The notes beneath the pieces were generated by a model, which saw only the letters and a list, made by a program, of their open reading frames with translations, was not told where the DNA came from and ran no database searches. Shown here piece after piece: positions 8,618 to 14,652 of a stretch of 14,692 bases of DNA. A program made the position numbers and the translations under genes. The DNA is from Acidithiobacillus sp. (GTDB lineage: Bacteria > Pseudomonadota > Gammaproteobacteria > Acidithiobacillales > Acidithiobacillaceae), in the NCBI GenBank assembly GCA_028065135.1, contig JAPTWR010000149.1, forward strand, positions 1 through 14,692, in the 5' to 3' direction. The stretch's first letter is position 1. Each line of letters opens with the position of its first letter.

Positions 8618-8770
8618 CTACTTTTCCCTGTCGCGCCACCACTGCCGAGATCTCGGCTCGTCATCTTTGGCAACACGCTCACCGAACATCCTCATCACGT
8701 CCAAGTTCCGCCGATCGTGGCTGCGCTCCCACTGACCGCTTCCCGCTGGAAGCGGGTCTAGCCTCCTCAC
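8618..8770 (-). CDS. Possible 50-aa ORF or C-terminal gene fragment
   Basis: From a GTG at 8770 the frame reads MRRLDPLPAGSGQWERSHDR and ends ...QWWRDREK. The composition is protein-like (charged, Trp-containing), but no ribosome binding site precedes the GTG. The open frame extends only about 9 codons further upstream before a stop. It may be the tail of a gene whose front was deleted together with the ATPase remnant just upstream. No family recognised. Confidence 0.25.
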   Translation of the reverse strand: MRRLDPLPAGSGQWERSHDRRNLDVMRMFGERVAKDDEPRSRQWWRDREK

Positions 8771-8797
8771 GTATCGAATGGCAGCTATTGGCCGATA

Positions 8798-8978
8798 TTA
8801 GTCGTTCTCTGGGCGGAAGGAAATGTCCGCTGCAAAATCGACCATTAGTCGCTCAATGACCACTGGTTTTCCGGGATTTCTGATGTCGACCAAGATATCG
8901 TTAGAAGTTGGTTGGCCGCACAAATGTGAATTCGGGTACGCCCTCGGTCCGAAAGACTTCTTCAACTAGACAGGTCAT
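8798..8978 (-). pseudogene. Remnant of an ATPase gene: N-terminus only, frameshifted
   Basis: The ATG at 8978 opens MTCLVEEVFRTEGVPEFTF-VRPTNF and stops at 8901. One frame over, the sequence continues as NDILVDIRNPGKPVVIE, so a single extra T in TTCTAACG (about 8903) would explain the break. Joined, the 42 or so residues match from memory the N-terminus of a family of ATP-binding proteins in which PVVIEG is followed by a P-loop (GxSGxGKT). Here the similarity ends exactly at VVIE, and unrelated sequence runs to a stop at 8798, so the P-loop and everything after it are gone. The start lies about 34 nt past an attC crossover point, which would fit a former cassette gene. The family assignment rests on my recollection of the conserved N-terminus. 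Confidence 0.55.
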
Positions 8979-9006
8979 AGTGATCTCGGGGCTGAGCGGA
9001 AAAGAT

Positions 9007-9067
9007 GTCTAACGCCGCAAATCAGCCGCGCCGTCTCTTGGCGTCGACTGCATTTGCCTTGTTAGCC
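9007..9067 (-). other. attC: attC integron recombination site (3' of the PLD cassette)
   Basis: 61 bp. Minus-strand R'' is GGCTAAC (9067-9061) and R' is GTTAGAC (9013-9007), a perfect GTTRRRY core. Between them GCAAATGCAGTC pairs with GCTGATTTGC, leaving an extrahelical G, and CGCC pairs with GGCG around a short loop. This is the folded geometry recognised by integron integrases. The stop codon of the PLD gene (9022-9024) lies inside the site, as is usual for cassette genes. Confidence 0.75.
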
Positions 9068-10050
9068 ATGTATTCCTTCATTTTACTTATAAGTGGCGGC
9101 ATGCCCTTTAGCGAATCTGCAAGACTAAAAATACTATCCATGTCATCTTCTTGTATCAGGTACATTGCGATTTCCTTCTCTTGAATAGCTTTCTTAAAGG
9201 CCTCTGCCACATCGCTTGTGATCTCAAAAGGAGGAGACGGAACTTCCAAATCCTTCCTTTGAATGGCGCATTTAGGATAGTTATACTGTTCGTCAATTAT
9301 GCCATTCTCGAAGACCTCGTGGATGTACAGCCAATGCGGCTTCGCAGTCTTGTGAGGCGTAGATGAACCCGTAATACGCCAAACGAGTGCCCACTTGTTC
9401 TTCTCCACTTTATCTGTACTAGCGAAATGAATGTCTCCCACCATTATGGACTGTATGGCCTTTACGTCGTCTGAATACTCGCATTCGATGGGCCTGAACC
9501 AAAGAACATAAAAATGGTCTTCTGCAAGCGGCTCGAAGTCTAATAATGATCGCATGTTTCTGTTCTCTCTTCGAACTATTCGATTGGCTATCGCAGCCCC
9601 CCAACTCATTTCTAGCTCTTTGAGTCGCGCCTTCTTCGACTTTGTTGTTGGGTACTGCTTTTGAGCCCGCTTCTTAAGGTTATCGAAGACTTGATTAAGT
9701 TTCTCTAGGCTTTCAACAGCATTAACTTCTACGCATAACTCAACCAATCTTTCTCCGCTAAGCCCATTGCGCGTGAGATTGGCGCTTCCGATAACGGCCG
9801 ACACGTTTCCGATATACGTCTTTGCATGTAGCTCGTCAAGGAAGAAGATCTTATCCCAGCCAATCCGTTTGGCGAGGTCTGTGATTGCCCTAGGATTGCT
9901 GCCGAAGGTTGGCGAAACGATTATCGTGCCCAAACAATCCGCATCTGGAACAAATGTGTTCCAGTCAGTGCCAACATATGCAACTGCAATCTTCGACGGT
10001 TCGCATCGAAGTATTGCCCGCTGTATTTCACTGTCGACCAAAATCTTCAC
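9022..10050 (-). CDS. PLD-superfamily (HKD) nuclease-like protein
   Basis: 342 aa. It has one HKD-type motif: LDELHAKTYIGN (H75, K77), with VIGSANLTRNGL following (G88, S89, N91). The position normally occupied by Asp (HxKx4D) is Asn82. One motif per chain implies a dimeric active site, as in bacterial single-motif PLD nucleases. The remaining 230 residues are not recognised and probably recognise substrate. The start is GTG at 10050, with AGGG 6 nt upstream; this lies only about 17 nt after the end of the ART attC. The stop is within the downstream attC, so this is a cassette gene, probably expressed from outside. Codon use is clearly AT-richer than the STAND operon, implying a different origin. 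The likely activity is DNA cleavage in defence or restriction (inference); a lipid hydrolase is less likely given the form of the motif. Confidence 0.8.
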   Translation of the reverse strand: MKILVDSEIQRAILRCEPSKIAVAYVGTDWNTFVPDADCLGTIIVSPTFGSNPRAITDLAKRIGWDKIFFLDELHAKTYIGNVSAVIGSANLTRNGLSGERLVELCVEVNAVESLEKLNQVFDNLKKRAQKQYPTTKSKKARLKELEMSWGAAIANRIVRRENRNMRSLLDFEPLAEDHFYVLWFRPIECEYSDDVKAIQSIMVGDIHFASTDKVEKNKWALVWRITGSSTPHKTAKPHWLYIHEVFENGIIDEQYNYPKCAIQRKDLEVPSPPFEITSDVAEAFKKAIQEKEIAMYLIQEDDMDSIFSLADSLKGMPPLISKMKEYMANKANAVDAKRRRG

Positions 10051-10066
10051 GACATTCCCTTTTGCT

Positions 10067-10135
10067 GGTTAATGTTTGAGTTGAGACGCAGACGCCGTCT
10101 TGCCGGTAGCTGTCGCCTCGAACAAAGCGTTAGGC
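10067..10135 (-). other. attC: attC integron recombination site with degenerate R' box (3' of the ART cassette)
   Basis: 69 bp on the minus strand. R'' is GCCTAAC (10135-10129), a perfect RYYYAAC. It is followed by GCTTTGTTCGAGGCGAC, close to the common attC left arm (TTCGTTCAAGCCGA). The right arm CGTCTCAACTCAAACATTAA resembles the common CGGCTTAACTCAAGCGTTAG. R' is ATTAACC, deviating from GTTRRRY at the crossover G, so this site may be poorly recombinogenic and the two cassettes may be locked together. The stop codon of the ADP-ribosyltransferase (TAA, 10132-10130) lies inside R''. Confidence 0.65.
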
Positions 10136-10591
10136 CACATACTCACCAGCGCTGACCGGCCAGACTTCAACAATGATTTGTTGTGGTATTTCGCCACCAT
10201 CTGCGGCACGAATTGAAACCTCTTGCTCATCTGGATATCTGGGATCGGGAAATCTAATCGACACGACTCCCAATGGCGAAAATAACCTCTGATCTAAAAC
10301 ATAGACGTAACCGTCGGTGGTCCCGTTATTCGTTGCAAAGGGGATAGCGATCCGAGATTCCTCTGTGATAGAAATGAAGCAGCCGTCATGAATACCGGTG
10401 ACGAGTTGATGCCCACGTGCAGTGTTGACTTCGGATGAAAATCTTTGGAATGTTCCGTCCCGTCGTAACTCTGCTCCACGATCAGCATCGTTTCTCCTCA
10501 TCACGATGTCCACATTGCTCCCAGTGGGAATCAGCCGCCCACCTTGGCGATGATGAATTTCCGTGGAGACACCACGATACAGAAGGGTCAT
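10130..10591 (-). CDS. Cholera-toxin-A-like mono-ADP-ribosyltransferase
   Basis: 153 aa from the chosen start. It follows the R-S-E layout of the cholera toxin/LT A1 chain: LLYRG (R6) for the NAD-binding Arg; HHRQGGRLIPTG, matching the toxin's GGLMPRG segment; DGCFISITEESR, matching DGYVSTS (Ser74 as the likely STS serine); DGYVYVLD, matching YYIYVIA; and PDEQEVSI (E122, E124), identical to the toxin's PDEQEVS. A GGEIPQQIIVEVWPV end matches GGIPYSQIYGWYRV. No signal peptide, A2 helix or B subunit is visible, so it would act in the producing cell or be delivered by another route. The start is ATG at 10591, with GGAG 5 nt upstream. An in-frame TTG at 10687, overlapping the 56-aa ORF's stop as TTGA, would add 32 residues that look non-conserved. 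The target protein cannot be deduced. The stop lies inside attC. Confidence 0.8.
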   Translation of the reverse strand: MTLLYRGVSTEIHHRQGGRLIPTGSNVDIVMRRNDADRGAELRRDGTFQRFSSEVNTARGHQLVTGIHDGCFISITEESRIAIPFATNNGTTDGYVYVLDQRLFSPLGVVSIRFPDPRYPDEQEVSIRAADGGEIPQQIIVEVWPVSAGEYVA

Positions 10592-10683
10592 GTATTCTCC
10601 AAGTGGCCCTATATGCATGGATGAAAAGGTGGGTCCGGCACTGCCCCCTTTATGCCTTGGGATCATACCCCAACTTTTTGTCG

Positions 10684-10854
10684 TCAACCATAAGGAGTGA
10701 ACATCATGGGGTCATACAGCACCTCGCCAGATTGACCTAGTATCCATCGCCTGCCGTTGCCGACACTACAGGGCACCTCGAATAACCAATCATTTTTGTG
10801 ATTCGGCAGAGGAAGAGGCTCTGGCTCACAATCTGAGGGGGTTTTCACCACCAT
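10684..10854 (-). CDS. 56-aa small protein of unknown function
   Basis: The frame reads from ATG (10854), MVVKTPSDCEPEPLPLPN, to ...LYDPMMFTPYG. Composition and Trp/Tyr content are protein-like. It starts 8 nt after the stop of the 116-aa gene, with AGG about 9 nt before the ATG. It ends in a TTGA overlap with a possible TTG start of the ADP-ribosyltransferase frame. It is not recognised. It could be an immunity or accessory peptide for the transferase, or the front of the same gene separated by a frameshift near the GGGGG run at about 10645-10650. Confidence 0.45.
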   Translation of the reverse strand: MVVKTPSDCEPEPLPLPNHKNDWLFEVPCSVGNGRRWILGQSGEVLYDPMMFTPYG

Positions 10855-10862
10855 TTTTTAAC

Positions 10863-11213
10863 CTATTTTGGTCCCTTTGGGGACATTTCCTGAATTGCGG
10901 GCAGACTACCCCGCAAGAAATGCGAGCCGACGCAGGTTGTAGACGATGCCATCATGCCGATGGCGAAGGATGCCCGTGCCTGACCGATGGTCCGGATGCC
11001 CTTGCCGTCACACTGAGCGATCCCGAGGCAGAAGCATTCCTCAACTACTTGGCCTTTTGAGGGCAGTGTCTCGGCATCGACCCAAACCCAAGTGTTGAAC
11101 GCCCACGCGCAAAGCTGGACGGGAATGACTGCAAACGCTGCCTTGGTGCCATTGGTCGCAACAGCAACCCGGGGAACGAAGCGTGGGCGTAATGACCCGC
11201 CTAATCGCAGCAA
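10863..11213 (-). CDS. 116-aa protein of unknown function between DUF2235 and small ORF
   Basis: Not recognised. The frame has good codon structure and protein-like text (FAVIPVQLCAWAFNTWVWVD, then ...SKGQVVEECFCLGIAQCDG and TTCVGSHFLRG), with five cysteines and no clear signal peptide or membrane segment. The only start is TTG at 11213, overlapping the last codons of the DUF2235 gene by 13 nt. A stop lies two codons upstream in the same frame, so either this weak start is used through translational coupling or the gene is a 5'-truncated fragment. Its position between a lipase-like gene and an ADP-ribosyltransferase suggests an accessory or immunity role (speculative). Confidence 0.5.
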   Translation of the reverse strand: MLRLGGSLRPRFVPRVAVATNGTKAAFAVIPVQLCAWAFNTWVWVDAETLPSKGQVVEECFCLGIAQCDGKGIRTIGQARASFAIGMMASSTTCVGSHFLRGSLPAIQEMSPKGPK

Positions 11214-12349
11214 GAGTCAGGGGGCACGTTGGATGGCCGATAGGTGGGATCTCCTCTCATACGCTCGAAGACTGTGTAGTGAATGACTGCATCATCTTCG
11301 ATCATGCGTGGCATTGCCTTCGGCGAGAGATTCCATTTTAGCGCATATTGGTGCGTATCCTTGTCGCGTATCCAGTGGCGGCGTGGTATCCATTGGGCTA
11401 ATTTCCAGCGTGGGTGGTCGAGTTCATTGTGCAACACCGCCATCGGATCGGCAGGCGTTTGGGTGCGTGGGAGATTGCTTTCTAAAAAAAGTGACGACAT
11501 TTTGTCTCCATTGATCTCAAGCCCAGCCGCGCGCGCCTCGCTTAGCATCCAAGAGAGAGTGATCTTCGCGAGGCCACTTTCCGCTTCAGGATAGCCACCG
11601 CCGACATCGGCGTGATTACCCGCAAACCAGACCTGCTTCACATCAGCGCTGGATGGCGATGTGGACCATAAATTTGTACGAAAAAATTTCCGCATCTCGT
11701 CAATAGAGATCGCATGCCGCACCGTTTTAACGATTGGATTCCAATGTGTATAAGGCAGGCTGAACGGATCGTAGATTGAACCTACGCTTGATACGGTATC
11801 CCACAGCCCTAAAAAATGGATGTCCGGAGTGACGTCACAAAAGGCCTGCTTGAATTGTGTGCATATCGGGAGATCTAAGGGCTGTTTCTTTCCAGTACGG
11901 CTTTCTTCGCGGTCGTTCTTTTTCTTGGCACGGGTCGTTTCCGCTTCAAATAGGTTGATCGCGTATGAGATTAGATTGCGGCTTTGCGGATACATGAGAC
12001 CGCAGACGTGGATCATGGCAGCAAGGACGCGCACAGTGTAGGCGCCGCGGCTAAAACCAATTAAATAAATTCTGTCTCCCGGGGAGTAGTTCTCCATTAG
12101 AAATTGGTAAGAGGTGGCAACATTTGTCCGCAGGCCATAGCCGAAGAGAGAGCCCATATACCTGGTGATCCACTTCGCGACCGACGTCCACGCGCCGACA
12201 GCGGGGAACGTTCCCAAACCCGGGACGTAAATCGCAATCTGTTTGTCATCCTGTCTCAGGAGTACCGTGAACAGTTTTACGACATTGGTATTGTTCGCAC
12301 CGAATTCATCATCGGTCCCGTCGCAGCAAATAATTATATTCTTTCCCAT
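11201..12349 (-). CDS. DUF2235 alpha/beta hydrolase (Tle1-like phospholipase domain)
   Basis: 382 aa. It opens MGKNIIICCDGTDDEFG, the standard DUF2235 start (ICCDGT), with NTNVVKLF next. The nucleophile elbow is GFSRGA (Ser100 at 98-103). Asp184 in LGLWDTVSSVG and His247 in GNHADVGGGY are the likely partner residues. It ends in the usual HYTVFERM...YRPSNVP segment, so it is essentially a complete single-domain protein. DUF2235 includes the type VI secretion phospholipase effectors Tle1, but also many free-standing cytoplasmic hydrolases. No PAAR, VgrG or adaptor gene is in the window, so delivery cannot be claimed. The ATG start has GAGGGAG about 9 nt upstream. It heads a run of four closely spaced genes ending in the ADP-ribosyltransferase, and may share a message with them. 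Confidence 0.85.
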   Translation of the reverse strand: MGKNIIICCDGTDDEFGANNTNVVKLFTVLLRQDDKQIAIYVPGLGTFPAVGAWTSVAKWITRYMGSLFGYGLRTNVATSYQFLMENYSPGDRIYLIGFSRGAYTVRVLAAMIHVCGLMYPQSRNLISYAINLFEAETTRAKKKNDREESRTGKKQPLDLPICTQFKQAFCDVTPDIHFLGLWDTVSSVGSIYDPFSLPYTHWNPIVKTVRHAISIDEMRKFFRTNLWSTSPSSADVKQVWFAGNHADVGGGYPEAESGLAKITLSWMLSEARAAGLEINGDKMSSLFLESNLPRTQTPADPMAVLHNELDHPRWKLAQWIPRRHWIRDKDTHQYALKWNLSPKAMPRMIEDDAVIHYTVFERMRGDPTYRPSNVPPDSCCD

Positions 12350-12743
12350 GAATTCTGCTCCCTCAAAGGGTTTAGGGTAAGTTGGACAGGCTTTCTACAA
12401 GGACAATTTCCGTTCTCGATTGTTGTTGTCGCGATTATGGCCTCCGTTGCGAGCTTGGAGAGCGAAGCAGCGCCGAGCAGTCCGCGTGGTTTGCAGCAGC
12501 AGGCGTGTGCGGCCTACCGCATAGTGGCCGTCCAGTCACAGTGGGGGATAAGCGTGCCCTCTGCGCCCCATCTAGTGCGTGACGGCGTGCGCGGACACAG
12601 GATGATCCCGCGGGGCCCCAAACGATTTGTCGCCAACGCAAGGCTGTTTGCGCACGGACGCGCAAAACGGCTTGCTGAGTACGGCGACACCCCGGCGCTC
12701 TCCAGTTTCTATATTTCAGTATGGCACTGGCCCCGGGGCTGGG
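12350..12743. other. 394-bp gap without a convincing gene
   Basis: Short reading frames occur on both strands but have Arg/Ala/Pro-rich shadow composition, no ribosome binding site and no recognisable family. The stretch is GC-rich and contains the long hairpin listed separately. A promoter for the DUF2235 gene must lie here if it is not co-transcribed with the phospholipase gene, but I see no clear -35/-10 pair. Confidence 0.4.
12628..12689 (-). repeat. 62-nt imperfect hairpin downstream of the phospholipase gene
   Basis: Outer arms TGTCGCC (12628-12634) and GGCGACA (12683-12689) pair perfectly. Inside, GCAAGGCTGTTTGCGC pairs imperfectly with GCGCAAAACGGCTTGC, with bulges, around a loop near 12655-12658. 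Its length and bulges recall an attC, but the core boxes do not fit (GTTGGCG instead of GTTRRRY). There is no T-tract after it. Possible identities are a degenerate attC, a REP-like element or a Rho-assisted terminator. Confidence 0.5.
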
Positions 12744-14144
12744 CTAGGACAGGAACCGCTCAAGCCCTTCTTTCGCACAAGCGAGTGCATCTTCAACTGT
12801 GTTGAACGTCAGGTTTGATACCTGAATCACTCCATTCGTAAGGTTGTTGGTATGCGCCGGGATATTCGCTGCCCCCTTTGGCAGATTGGCGGCTAGTTGT
12901 GCTAGCGACTGCTGTAACGCATTTGGGGGAGATTGATGCGCTGCATGCAACTCCTCATCCGTAGGGTTGATCGTCGGTAGTGCAATATCCCGTGGCCCCT
13001 CATTGCTTGGTGTTGGCAGAGAAAGTGCGTGAAGAAGAGTTGGTGCCTGGGCGTCCCGCTGGGTCAGGGTAGCATTCAAGCCATACAAATCCCGCAAGGT
13101 CGCAATTATCGACGTGTGATCGAAAGGGCAGAGACATCCATGTGGTGGCCGAATGATGGATCCAGCGGGAACCCAGGGCGAGACAATCACCGCGGGTACG
13201 CGCACACCATAGCGATCGAACGCAAATCCATCGGGCTGGAGATTATCCGGCGGGACTGCTGCTGGTGGAGGTACGTGGTCATAGATTCCGCCATGCTCGT
13301 CATACAGGATGACGAATAGCGTATTCTTCCACCCAGGACCATTTCGCAATGCATCATAACAGCGTGCGACCAGGCGTTCGCCATAGGCGACATTGTGCGG
13401 CGGGTGTTGGTCGTTTGGCATGCTGCGTGAAATAGGATCAGAAAAGTAGCGCGGTTCAATGAAGCTGTAATTGGGCAAGCGCCCGGCACTCGCATCGCTT
13501 AGGAAATCTTCTTCGAAGGAATACAGGTGATCCGGCAATTCACTCCAAAGGCGAGCAAGTGTGGCTGTCTGAGGAAAGTCGTGGTGGTATATTCGCCAAC
13601 TGCGCTGATTGCGTGTCAGGAGATTGAAGATTGTCTCCATCAGGTAAGGGAATTGTGGCGGAGAATTGTTGACATAACCATCGGCTGTGCCAGTGTGAAG
13701 GAAGAAGCGGTTTGGCCAGGTCTGATTGGGCGCCGATGCGTGCCAGAGGTCCGACACTCCGAACGATCTGGCTAATGTGCTTAAGACCGGCAGATGCTCG
13801 GGACTGAAGCCATGCATGACTGCGCGAGGATCGTTGCTGGCTGTCTGCATATAATTGGCCACGAAGCCGTTCATAGTGGCAAGTGACGGCGGGCCGTTAT
13901 CGACGCCATAGATTTGCTGGGTCATGTCGGCGAATGATTCATTCGGATCGGGCGTGGGGATGCAGGCAGCCTCCACTGTCATTTCGCGACTCGTCCAGAC
14001 CGAATATTCTTGCCCATTCCAGAAATTGGCCTCTTGTCCTGACAGCCCTTCGAAATCCGGACTTCTAGGGTAAAGCCGACCAAGTATAGAATCGAAGGAA
14101 CGGTTTTCCAGCATCAACACCACAACATGCGCGATCTCGGCCAT
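12744..14144 (-). CDS. Phospholipase C/acid phosphatase-type phosphoesterase (PF04185 family)
   Basis: 466 aa. Family landmarks appear in order: VVVLMLENRSFD at 7-18 (metal-binding Glu/Asn); APNQTWPNRFFLHTGTADG in the middle, the segment that carries the nucleophile in this family; FVILYDEHGGIYDHVPPP (Asp/Glu/His metal site); RVPAVIVSPWVPAGS; and CPFDHTSIIATL (distal His). About 90 residues at the C-terminus (Pro/Asn/Gln-rich, ending in VEDALACAKEGLERFLS) are extra and not recognised. Secreted relatives carry Tat or Sec signals. Here the catalytic strand starts at residue 5, so the protein is cytoplasmic or exported by another route. The start is ATG at 14144, with AGGAGG (14155-14150) 5 nt upstream, rather than a further in-frame start at 14198. 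The expected reaction is hydrolysis of phosphodiester or phosphomonoester bonds, for example phosphatidylcholine. Confidence 0.88.
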   Translation of the reverse strand: MAEIAHVVVLMLENRSFDSILGRLYPRSPDFEGLSGQEANFWNGQEYSVWTSREMTVEAACIPTPDPNESFADMTQQIYGVDNGPPSLATMNGFVANYMQTASNDPRAVMHGFSPEHLPVLSTLARSFGVSDLWHASAPNQTWPNRFFLHTGTADGYVNNSPPQFPYLMETIFNLLTRNQRSWRIYHHDFPQTATLARLWSELPDHLYSFEEDFLSDASAGRLPNYSFIEPRYFSDPISRSMPNDQHPPHNVAYGERLVARCYDALRNGPGWKNTLFVILYDEHGGIYDHVPPPAAVPPDNLQPDGFAFDRYGVRVPAVIVSPWVPAGSIIRPPHGCLCPFDHTSIIATLRDLYGLNATLTQRDAQAPTLLHALSLPTPSNEGPRDIALPTINPTDEELHAAHQSPPNALQQSLAQLAANLPKGAANIPAHTNNLTNGVIQVSNLTFNTVEDALACAKEGLERFLS

Positions 14145-14149
14145 TGATG

Positions 14150-14155
14150 CCTCCT
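14150..14155 (-). promoter_or_regulatory. Strong ribosome binding site of the phospholipase gene
   Basis: AGGAGG, 5 nt before the ATG at 14144. It fixes the start after the non-conserved leader codons. Confidence 0.7.
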
Positions 14156-14198
14156 GGAGTAGGTCAAGCGATCTTTCAACACAAAACGGCGGCAACAT

Positions 14199-14411
14199 CT
14201 ATACGGCAGGCTACGGCTGATGAGTTGACTACAGCTACTCTGGCACCACATGAGCACACAGACTGAATTCTCATTCGAAAGCATCTAGGAAAGCAAGGAC
14301 TTCTGTTTTTCAACTCCATAAGCTGGGTGGCCCCCTGCGAATGACCCCCTTCCGCTGCGCTGCCACTGGAGGTAAAGAGCACACCGAGGGGGCAGAAAAT
14401 CCGCAAGACGC
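14199..14411. other. Intergenic stretch upstream of the phospholipase gene, no gene seen
   Basis: The only open frame (minus strand, ending inside the phospholipase leader) reads like non-coding sequence. TTGAAA (minus strand, around 14312) and TATAGA (around 14199) are possible promoter fragments, but neither has a good partner at 16-18 nt. Confidence 0.35.
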
Positions 14412-14552
14412 CAGGATGATACTTTTTTGTCTGGGAAAGGCGTTATATAATTTTTGACATAATGATCCAGGATGAAACATTAATTCTTATGTAAAATCCA
14501 GTGATCATAAAATCAATGGGTTACGGTGGTTTCAGGATGAAACTTTTTTGTC
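14412..14552 (+). repeat. Three direct copies of a CAGGATGAAAC(TTTTTTGTC) element
   Basis: Copies are CAGGATGATACTTTTTTGTC (14412-14431), a partial CAGGATGAAACATT (14468-14481) and CAGGATGAAACTTTTTTGTC (14533-14552). The two full copies differ at one base of 20. They are spaced 56 and 65 bp apart in an abruptly AT-rich stretch. Spaced direct repeats near one end are typical of transposase-binding sites at IS21-family termini, and also of regulator-binding arrays. Confidence 0.6.
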
Positions 14553-14587
14553 GCTGAACATATGAGTGTACAAGTAAAACAATGTTC

Positions 14588-14652
14588 TATACCTGGTAAT
14601 AAAGTCGTATACTGGAAAATAAAGATATATACTTGATATTAAAGTTGTAGAC
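14588..14652 (+). repeat. Iteron-like tandem repeats with exact 20-bp period
   Basis: TATACCTGGTAATAAAGTCG (14588-14607), TATACTGGAAAATAAAGATA (14608-14627) and TATACTTGATATTAAAGTTG (14628-14647), followed by a partial TAGACTGG. The conserved parts are TATACTGG and AATAAAG. The exact 20-bp phase (about two helix turns) in AT-rich DNA resembles iterons of a plasmid origin or a partition/centromere site. A perfect palindrome GCTGGCCAGC (14655-14664) follows directly. Confidence 0.55.

Noticed and set aside
8734..8758. Hairpin GACCGCTTCC / GGAAGCGGGTC considered as a terminator
   Set aside because: It has a bulge, lacks a T-tract on either strand, and lies inside the possible 50-codon frame.
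10856..10862. GTTAAAA before the 56-aa ORF considered as an attC core
   Set aside because: The last base breaks GTTRRRY, and no RYYYAAC box or foldable arms occur in the preceding 150 bp.
12435..12665. Minus-strand 76-codon frame in the gap
   Set aside because: Arg/Ala/Ser-rich, with no ribosome binding site and no recognisable domain; it also runs through the inner arms of the hairpin.
12104..12805. Plus-strand open frame of 233 codons
   Set aside because: It spans the antisense of two real genes plus the gap, has low-complexity shadow-like text, and shows no family resemblance or start signal.
14453..14481. TTGACA considered as a rightward promoter
   Set aside because: A perfect -35-like hexamer, but the sequence 16-18 nt on (around ACATTA) is a poor -10, and no gene follows within the window.
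14588..14652. Phased repeats considered as a CRISPR array
   Set aside because: The units are directly adjacent with a 20-bp period and no unique spacers, so this is a tandem iteron-like array.
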